Origin: Cristatella mucedo
Lineage: Eukaryota > Bryozoa > Phylactolaemata > Cristatellidae
NCBI GenBank assembly: GCA_009760855.2
Contig: WPIO01000027.1
Coordinates: 4,034,501 to 4,098,500, forward strand
Length of the DNA: 64,000 nt
Direction of reading: 5' to 3'
The notes under the pieces were generated by a model. It did no database searches. It saw only the letters and a list, made by a program, of their open reading frames with translations, and was not told where the DNA came from. The position numbers and the translations under genes were made by a program. Of this stretch, positions 56,970 through 64,000 are shown one piece after another (the stretch's first letter is position 1; each line of letters opens with the position of its first letter).

Positions 56970-57365
56970 TTGACCAGAGGTGTGCTGCATAGGTCCGAGG
57001 CTGTGGAACTTTATTTCACAATTTTTATGCAACGACATCTACTCTCCTGCTGAAGACTGTGGCACATCCTTTCCAGAAGTCCGGAGCTGCAACTTCCATG
57101 CTACTCACTTTGTTGACTGCCCTCTTGACTCGGCTATACTTGTCATTTTCTCTTTGTTGTGTGAGACGAAGTCGGTAGGCTACCGAATGTTTACCGAAAG
57201 CTGCCTAGGCTTTGAATCCGCTATAGAAAGCTCTCATGCCTAGCACCCTCTTAGTATTACCGAAAGCTGCGTAGGCTGTGAGTGCTCTATACAAAACTCT
57301 CCTGCATAATACCCAAATAGTTTTGTGGCTTTGTGGAGTAACAGACAGAGATACGTTACAGTGGT
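56970..57365 (+). repeat. LINE family A 3' end with partial repeat
   Basis: From GTCCGAGGCTGTGGAACTTT through ATGCAACGACATCTACTCTC to TAGGCTTTGAATCCGCTATA. A second version of the last 100 bp, starting TACCGAAAGCTGCGTAGGCT at about 57259, runs to AGACAGAGATACGTTAC. Confidence 0.72.
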
Positions 57366-57719
57366 GAAATATGCCTCTTGAAATGGGACCGTGATGGTTT
57401 ACTAACTCTTTACCTAACTCTCAGTCGTGTTTTGTCTCATTCACAGAAGTGATATTGTGAGTCTTGTGAAAAGCCGATTAGTGGTATGCCAGCTCAACCT
57501 GCCTTTTAATCACAGGGAAGTGCATGAGAAATTTGCTTTACAAGCTTCGGTTGTCTGTGGTCGAAGAATATTTCCATGCTGAAGTTGTTTGCCTGACCTG
57601 GCATCTACTACGACTTATTTCCTGTATTACATTCCTGTATTACATAGCTGCAATGCCACAGAAGGTTTACAGCCTCTTTGTTTTTTCAGGTCCTCCCAGG
57701 GCAATCAAGTGATAGCCCC
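57366..57719. other. Nothing recognised
   Basis: About 350 bp without a supported feature. Confidence 0.4.
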
Positions 57720-57930
57720 TTTACGTGCTGGCGACAAGTGCTGCTGCTGAAAAAAGTCTACGGTGGTGATAGCCAATAGGCTCTTCTGCCGCTTGCTAGT
57801 CAAATGAGGCTGTTAAATCAGCGATTGCCACCCCTTGCAGTTTGCAATAAAAGATCGCTCAACTGTAGGATGCGAACCCACGACCTCGTTTGTGAAGAGA
57901 GAGCACATTACCTCCTCGGCTGTCAAGGCC
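57720..57930. repeat. Two SINE1 pieces in opposite orientation
   Basis: 57760-57825 has the forward 3' part (CGGTGGTGATAGCCAATAGG, GAGGCTGTTAAATCAGCGA). 57823-57930 continues as a reversed copy (ATTGCCACCCCTTGCAG, GGATGCGAACCCACGACCTC, CATTACCTCCTCGGC). The two are joined tail to tail. Confidence 0.6.
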
Positions 57931-58319
57931 CAGTAAAAATGTTTTACCGGCAGATTCGAACACTTGGCCCATGGACTCACAATTCTTGACTCTAACCCCA
58001 AAGCCATCGGTACAACTCTAAATTTGACTCAGCCGACCTTCATTTCTAGCCCCTGGCTCCTAGCCTAGGCGTTAGTTCACTTCACAACTCAGCTTGTGGG
58101 TTAGATTCCGGCAGCAGACTCTTCCCTGTTGCTGCTGCAAGCAGGAGTGATATCTCATGATTTGTTACTTATATCTTTGCTGGAAAAGCACACCATTAAG
58201 TGCTTTCTGCATTACATTTTTTGTCATAGTAATCTCTAGAGGTTTACCAAAAATCAACTTAATTTAAACACTGAATGCTTCATTTGCTTCTTGACTAGCA
58301 CATGAACAATGACATTCAG

Positions 58320-59700
58320 TGTTAACGATGACATTCTACGTGGCAACGACGATGGGACGTCACTAACCCAGCTCTGCTAAATCTGTCAGCTGCTTTCGTC
58401 ACCATTTATTGCAATGTTCTATTCGAACGATTGAGAACAACGATAGGTTTGGCAGACGAAGCACTGGGGTGGTTTAAATCGTACTTGTCTGATCGTGTTC
58501 AATCGGTGTCGTGTGGGGGTCAGGTCTTATACACGAGACAGGTCATATGTGGAGTTCGTTAAGGGTTTCGGTCTCGGTCCCTTACTCGGTCCCTTACTGT
58601 TCTCTATTTATACTCAACCTCTGGGAAAAGGGATTAAGGCCCATGGAATAAGATATCACTGTTATGCTAACGATACTCAGTTGTATTTGTCATTCAAACC
58701 TTCGGAATCTGCTGCAGCAACTGAGAAACTTAATGCTTGCCTTGCCGACATTCGATCCTGGATGTTGGAAAACTTCTTGAAATTAAATGATGATAAAACC
58801 GAACTGCTGCTCATAGGACACCGTAAGCATGTGGCTAAATTAAAGGCTTTGCTCTTCTAATAGGTGATGCTATTTTCCAACCATCACCACGTGCTCGAAA
58901 TTTAGGTGTCGTTTTTGACAGCTGCCCCAATTTTAAAAGCTTCTTTCAGAAGACTGCTTCTACAGCTAGCCACCACGTCCGATCCCTATACAAGATTAGG
59001 AGCTGCCTCCACAGTTGCTTTAAAAAAATTTAACTAGCTCCTTAGTTCTGTCTCGGTTTGATTATTGCAATTCTCTTTTGGCTGGGCTACCAAAGAAAGC
59101 AACTAGGCCACTGCAGCTGACTATGAATATGGCGGCAAGGCTAGTCTTCAAGTCCCAGAGGTTTGAGCTCGTGTCTCCTTTGCAAAAAGAGCTAGGATGA
59201 ATGCCGGTTGAGCAGCGGATACAGAGCAAAGCTCTTACGCTGACCCACAAGGCCCGCCACGGCTTGGCTCCTCCATGCCTAGCTGAACTGCTGCACCCGT
59301 TTCAGCCTCTTTGCACCCTCAGGTCCAGTGTGTACAATAAATTAACTGTTCCATTCCACCGCTTAAAGGCCGTTGGTGACAGAAGCTTTAGCTCTGCAGG
59401 TCCTAGACTGTGGAACTTCCACAATTCTCATGCAACGACAACTACTCTCCTGCTGCCGACTATGGATCATCCTTTTCAGTGGTCCTGAGCTGCTACTTCC
59501 ATGCTACTCACTACCTCAACTGCTCTCCTGACTCTGCTATGCTTCCCACTTTGTCTTTGTTGCGTGAGACGAAGTCTGTTGGGTACCGAATGCGTACCGA
59601 AAGCCGCTTAGGCTGTGAGTGCGCTATACAAAAACTCTCCTGCGTAACACTCACGTAGTCTTTATGACTTTGTGGAGTTACAGACAGAGATACATGAATT
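58320..59700 (+). pseudogene. LINE family A RT to 3' end, longest copy
   Basis: In order: LLNLSAAFVTI (58378-58410), LADEALGWFKSYLSDRVQSV (58452-58510), GPLLFSIYTQPLGK, RYHCYANDTQLYLSFKPSES (58648-58707, catalytic YADD changed to YAND), LNACLADIRSW, FLKLNDDKTELLLIGHRKH, an NLGVVFDS segment near 58905, the LLAGLPKKA region near 59075, LKEL..LPVEQRIQSKALTL (59185-59235) and GDRSFSSAGPRLWN (59375-59415). The 3' end follows to about 59700. The motif series is that of CR1/L2-like LINEs. Frameshifts and the lost aspartate make it inactive. Confidence 0.85.
58495..58860 (+). pseudogene. Open RT core segment of LINE family A
   Basis: This is the longest unbroken RT stretch (121 residues) and covers palm motifs including YANDTQLYLSF and the LKLNDDKTELLLIG segment. 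The Asp-to-Asn change in the YxDD box would abolish polymerase activity. Confidence 0.8.
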
Positions 59701-60024
59701 TTCCATCACTGTGATGAGAGCAGGTCGAATTTTTCTTAAAGGCCTTCCAAACCAATGAAGGTATGCCTTATAGACTGTGCCTGGAGATAAGCTGCCGTTG
59801 GAAGGTTAGTCACTGCTGAAATGAAATTCCCGAAAGTGGCAGTAGGCAAAGAAATCAACTGTTTGCTTGTGGACATACCATCTAGAGTTCTGCATTTCAA
59901 TCCTTGCAGGCTTTCATGCTAATGCATTTATACGGCTGTAGTTGGTGCAGGCTGTTTGGCTGAGGCTGGTCAGTCGTAAACATCATAACTTCGACATGAC
60001 ATCACTTCTGACCGACTAGCACTG

Positions 60025-60230
60025 GCCGCCATCGAGGAACATAGTGCCGTCAACGTCCTGGCACTCTCCTTTAGGTCCCTTCATTCTCTTTCTTCTGCTG
60101 AATATCTGAAGTCCTTATACTTCCATTGTAGCACCTGCTCTCTGGGCTCTAGCTGGTCGTTTAGCAGCGCCTCTAATCAAACTCACTTATGTACTGCTGG
60201 CTACTAATATGCCCTCGAAAACTAGATAGA
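60025..60230 (+). pseudogene. LINE family B RT C-terminal fragment
   Basis: Text VNVLALSFRSLHSLSSAEYL at about 60050-60110 matches the FKVLSLTFRSLHSLAPAYL segment of the other copies. Short and broken. Confidence 0.6.
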
Positions 60231-60389
60231 TGTGAGGTGTGTTATAAAAACCCTCCAATCTAATGGTAACTGTAGACTTCGTTGCTGGAGTTAAAGTGTG
60301 ACCTTTGCATTGAGTTAAGTGTATTGCGACTCAATGGTTAACTCGCATTGTTTGCATTGACACCCAAATTGCTTTGCCAATGGCTACCA

Positions 60390-61050
60390 ACTTTGGTGAG
60401 TTACGGTGCCCATATGGTAGCCAACAGACTTCATCTTACGAAGCAAAGAGAAAGTGGGAAGCATAGCTGAGACAGGAGGACAGTCGGGGGTGGGAGTGAC
60501 TAGCATGGAAGTAGCAGTGCAGGACAGCTGGAAAGGATGCGCTAGAATCGGCCGTAAGAGTGAAGACGTCGTTTCGTTAGAATTGTTGAAGTGAGTTCCA
60601 CAGTCTAGGACCTGCAGAGCAAAAGCTTCTGTATCTAATAGTCTTCTAGTTTGGGAATGGAAAGACCAATGCATTGTCCATGGAAGACCCGAGGGGACGA
60701 CGAGGGTGAAACTTGTGTGGCAATTCAGCCAGTTTTGAAGGAGCAAAGCCACGATGCCCCTTGTGGGTCAGAGTAAGAATTTTGCTCTCTATCGTTCGAT
60801 TGACTGAAAGCCATCCGAGCTCGTTCAGCAAAGTAGACATGGTGTAAAGTCGGGGATTTTTTGCAAACCTTGCAGATTTATTCACCTCCAGCTGCTGAGG
60901 CTTAATGGCTGTTTTCTTTAGCCCAGCCAAAACAGAATTACAGTAGGCCAGACTAGGCAGGCCGGCACTTGCCTTGTAGTCATTCATCAAACTAGTCGAT
61001 CTCGATAGCATACTGCTTGATGACCCGGCATCTACCTGCAATCTTTGATT
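60390..61050 (-). pseudogene. LINE family A RT C-terminus and 3' end
   Basis: Minus strand 61041-60646 reads GLKKTAIKPQQLEVNKSARF, LLNELGWLSVNRTIESKILT, LTHKGHRGFAPSKLAELPHK. 60752-60384 gives ALQVLDCGTHF and the 3' end. It matches the order of the forward copy at 58970-59700. Confidence 0.8.
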
Positions 61051-61959
61051 TAGTGTCCTCTGATGGTGAACGACTGTCCTTTGACAATGAGGGTAGTTGA
61101 ATTATTGTGTACCATTGTGTAGCATTATTGTGTACCTTACTTTAGGGTTCGAAGATCTAGTTGCCTGTACGACTGCTTAGTCATAGCACTACATTGTTAT
61201 ATCGTTGCCCCTACACATGCAACTGCCGTAGGTCTCTCGAGTGAGGCTTGCGTTACTGCATCTGCAGCTTGCCATCATGGCATGTGGCAAATCGTTGCAG
61301 GTATTTTAGGTTCGCTGGATATTGGCTTGTCCAACTGGAGTTTTTCATTCATTACAGTGTCTCTGTAAGTATGGCAAGACGTGGCTGTTTTATCGTGGGG
61401 CTCTTTGCCAGCAGTATGCTTAACCGTGCAACGGAACTTTCATTCTTATTTACTGCATGTGCCAGCCAAGTAGCTAAGGAATGCATTGAGCTAGTGTATC
61501 CTACCTAATCTGTCTCTGGTCGAATACGTGTTCACTCCTGTCTGTTAGTGCTTGCCAGGCAACTGGCTTTGGGTCGCTGCTCACCGGTGCTCACCGAGTG
61601 CTCAAGGTTACAGATTTGAATGTACAAAAGTTGGTTTTGTAATCCCTCGTGTCTAAAATGAGTAGAAAATAGCCACTGTTCGCAAAACTTTGCCCTTGTG
61701 GTCAGGACAATTATATTTTGGAATTCTCGGGTTGTTCTGAAATGTACAGTGCAGACGTTAAGTTTTCACATTCAGCTAGCATCATGCCACTACCGAATTA
61801 GTAAAGTTAGGCCGACGTAACTCTGTAGAGTAGTAGCCATAGAAGTGTAGCAGTACAGCTGCTTTAAATGAACATTGCAGTATGTATTATTTTCTGTATA
61901 TGATTGCTGTAGCATCACGAGCTTGGTTGCACCCAGAAGATGCATTTAGCTAAGTTTTG
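61051..61959. other. Intergenic, nothing recognised
   Basis: No supported gene or repeat in about 900 bp. The open stretch 61248-61508 plus lacks motifs. Confidence 0.45.
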
Positions 61960-63060
61960 GGGCAATTTATCAAGACTAGAGGGAGAAAGTACTACGTGAG
62001 AGCACCTTTTTAAGATGTGTGAGGTCTACAAAGCATGCTTCAGTAAGCCTGCCCGGAATCAAAACAAGCCTAGGGTACCCCATTTCACATGCAAATGCTG
62101 CAAGAGAACTATTAAAGGTAACTCGAACAAGTACTGCTTGGTTGATGAAATTTCGTACACAATATTAGGTAATGTGTGACAAGAGTTTTTTAAGAATGGT
62201 ATTTTTAACGGTTGGTATAGGGGAAAAAAGATCGCCCTGAATTTTCTATCCCAAGAATTTGGTGGGATCCGACTGAACACTTAAGCAATTGCTTCTTCTG
62301 CACGGTTGGCCCTTACAATCGTCGAAGAGGCAAGAGCAGATGTTTCAACATATTCGTGTTTCAACATATTTGTTCATCCATAGCTCCACTATCACTTTAC
62401 CCTCCGCTCTCCGTCCCCCACCCCTACCTGCAATGGATCTGCCACCTTTAGGAGAGAGCAGAAAGTCAGAGAGCAAGGAAATATTGCGGATCCAGATTTC
62501 AATTTCACAGATTCGGTTGAGGAAAGAAAGCCATACTTCCTTAACCAAAAATACCTCAACAATCTGATCAGAAACTTCGGTCATACCAAGCCCAATGCTC
62601 AGCTTCTAATATCTATGCTCAAGGAGTGGAACTTGGTATGCAAGTGTCAAAGTAACAGATTAGAGACAGTGTCACCAGCTTTTTCCTACTTGCTCAACCG
62701 TTAAGATGGGCTGTGCTAATGCAATAATGTATCCGGTGTATACACGAGGCTTCAGGAATCACCTGTAACCCGAGTGAATCGCAACTATTAGTTCATCCAG
62801 GAGCCTCAAAACCTTGCTGCTTCATAACGGGAAGAAGTTACCATCTCTCCTCGTGCACTTTATGCACATCAAAGAGGACTAATCCAGTGTCCGGATGTTG
62901 CTTAGTGCCTTAGGAGGCAGGGCTAGTGATTGAAGTTCATCGGAAACTTACAAATGGTGTCATTCTTGATGAGCCTCCTAGGTGGTTTCACGAAATTCCT
63001 TGTTTTCTTTTTCTATTCAACAGCCTGGATTAGGGCACGCTATCACATAAGGGAGTGACC
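61960..63060 (+). pseudogene. Broken copy of a widespread transposon-associated protein
   Basis: Plus-strand text in shifting frames reads KPRVPHFTCKCCKRTIKG, then GWYRGKK, PRIWWDPTEHLSNCFFCT (about 62252-62310), ADPDFNFTDSVEERKPYFL (about 62488-62545), NQKYLNNLIRNFGHTKPNAQ LL, SMLKEWNL, SSRSLKTLLLHNGKKLPSL, HIKED.SSVRMLLSALG and GGFTKFPCF. I recall this series from a large family of repetitive hypothetical proteins in invertebrate and other genomes, possibly from a DNA transposon. Its function is unknown to me. At least five frame breaks. The Cys pairs (CKCC, CFFC) could bind zinc. Confidence 0.65.
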
Positions 63061-63074
63061 TGAGCAGTGAAACT

Positions 63075-63535
63075 GCCATATTACTCACCATTTCACTCGG
63101 ACCTGTGCACCGAGCAGCTCCCACCTTTTGACTTTGTCACTCGCTTTTAAGCCCCTTCATTCTCTAGTTCAGGTCTCGACCTACTTGCTCGAACTACTTG
63201 CGCCTCGGCAGTCTGCTTGCGCCACCGGCTCCTTTGACTTTTGGTCGTTTGCTGTGCCCATTAACCAACCTCAAATCTCTTAGAGATCTCGGGCTTCAGT
63301 GTGTGTGCACCCAAAGCGCTGGACTCATAACGGGACTGATGTCGAAACATGCCAGGACTCAAAAGGAAACTAAAAATACCACTCGCACATTCATCATATC
63401 ACGTGCTCTGTTCACACCAATCACTCTTTATGTGCTTGTCCTTGCTAAATCGCGTATGGTCTCATCACTAAGCAGTTGCCATGTTTTCTTTTCAGCCTAT
63501 TTGAAGAAAAAGACATTTAAATCTTATGGAGAGTA
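63075..63535 (+). pseudogene. LINE family B C-terminal fragment, decayed
   Basis: VTRF.APSFSSSG near 63140, LKSLRDLGL at about 63271-63296, a CAPKALDS segment (APKAWNS in other copies) at about 63308-63332 and LKRKLKIPL near 63360 match the end of the family's ORF. No clear tail remains. Confidence 0.55.
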
Positions 63536-63666
63536 GGAATGCATGGTTGTTATATCATTATTGCCACTTTAGCACGTGAGCAGCCGACTAGTGTACTTTA
63601 GGTACTGATTCGAGTTGTGTTTAAAGCAAGCAGAAGCATGTCTGTCCTTCTGCTTCTCTTAAAGGT

Positions 63667-63830
63667 CGGCTCAATAAACAGCCTCATTTCTATAGTGGCA
63701 GAAGAGCCTTGGCAGCCATCACTGCTGCTTGCAGTGGGCAATGAGTGCTGCTTTTTTGCAAAACGAAACCCACGACCTGGGTCGTGAAGTGCTAGCACCT
63801 CAGTTCAAGGCCTAAAACCCAGGGGTTCTT
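63667..63830 (-). repeat. SINE1 copy, reverse
   Basis: Tail side CTCAATAAACAGCCTCATTT, CTATAGTGGCAGAAGAGCCT, CTTGCAGTGGGCAATGAG, AAACCCACGACCTGGGTCGT and head side GCACCTCAGTTCAAGGCC. Confidence 0.72.
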
Positions 63831-64000
63831 GAAATGCATTGCCAAGCAGAGAATGTCTCGAGGACTCTCCATGACTTAGCAGTAGCAGTGTGACCTAAAA
63901 TGTTCACTGGAGTCGTTCGCATTGTCACGCGAAAGGAGGATAAAGTAACATGCGATTCGTATGCTTTACTGTGACTGCTTCGTCAGCAGCCCGTGCTAGC

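Overview
This window is animal (metazoan) nuclear DNA. It has split genes with canonical GT-AG introns and long (CA/TG)n, (CT/GA)n and (AT)n microsatellites. It also carries many decayed non-LTR retrotransposons, tRNA-headed SINEs and several DNA-transposon relics. I see no bacterial operons, no CRISPR array and no rRNA. The repeat mix, compact MEF2 protein and exon phases fit an invertebrate, perhaps a lophotrochozoan such as a mollusc; this placement is inference.

The one host gene I can support is a complete MEF2 (myocyte enhancer factor 2, MADS-box transcription factor) on the + strand. It has eight coding exons between 12251 and 35466. All splice phases agree and give one 475-residue reading frame with the MADS box and MEF2 domain (exons 1-2), a middle activation region rich in P/S/H/Q (exons 3-7), and a C-terminal KRQRV-type basic signal (exon 8). 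A CpG-rich stretch at about 8.0-9.35 kb with a good splice donor at 8576/8577 is the best candidate for its promoter and an untranslated first exon. AATAAA signals lie at 36365 and 36682.

The rest is mainly transposable elements. 0-3.8 kb: a hAT transposon with a BED finger and hAT C-terminal domain, nested inside a LINE (called family A here). 5.9-10 kb: 3' ends of a second LINE (family B), a compound microsatellite and the CpG-rich block. Introns of MEF2: LINE A and B pieces, SINEs, and a 187-bp SPIN-like hAT miniature element with a perfect 8-bp target duplication at 24.6 kb. 36.8-45.7 kb: LINE pieces, two SINE families, GA-rich microsatellites and a probable LTR of about 1.25 kb. 46-51.5 kb: a Tigger/pogo transposase relic carrying a minisatellite derived from its own coding sequence, an LTR-like fragment, Helitron helicase relics and SINEs. 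52.7-54.4 kb: a small LTR element with near-identical 0.2-kb repeats and a gag-like reading frame only. 55.9-63.8 kb: more LINE and SINE copies and a broken copy of a widespread transposon-associated hypothetical protein family.

The family names LINE A, LINE B, SINE1 and SINE2 are local labels. I did not find a convincing new functional system. The strongest leads are the SPIN-like element, the gag-only mini-LTR element and the shared 3' tail of LINE B and SINE2.
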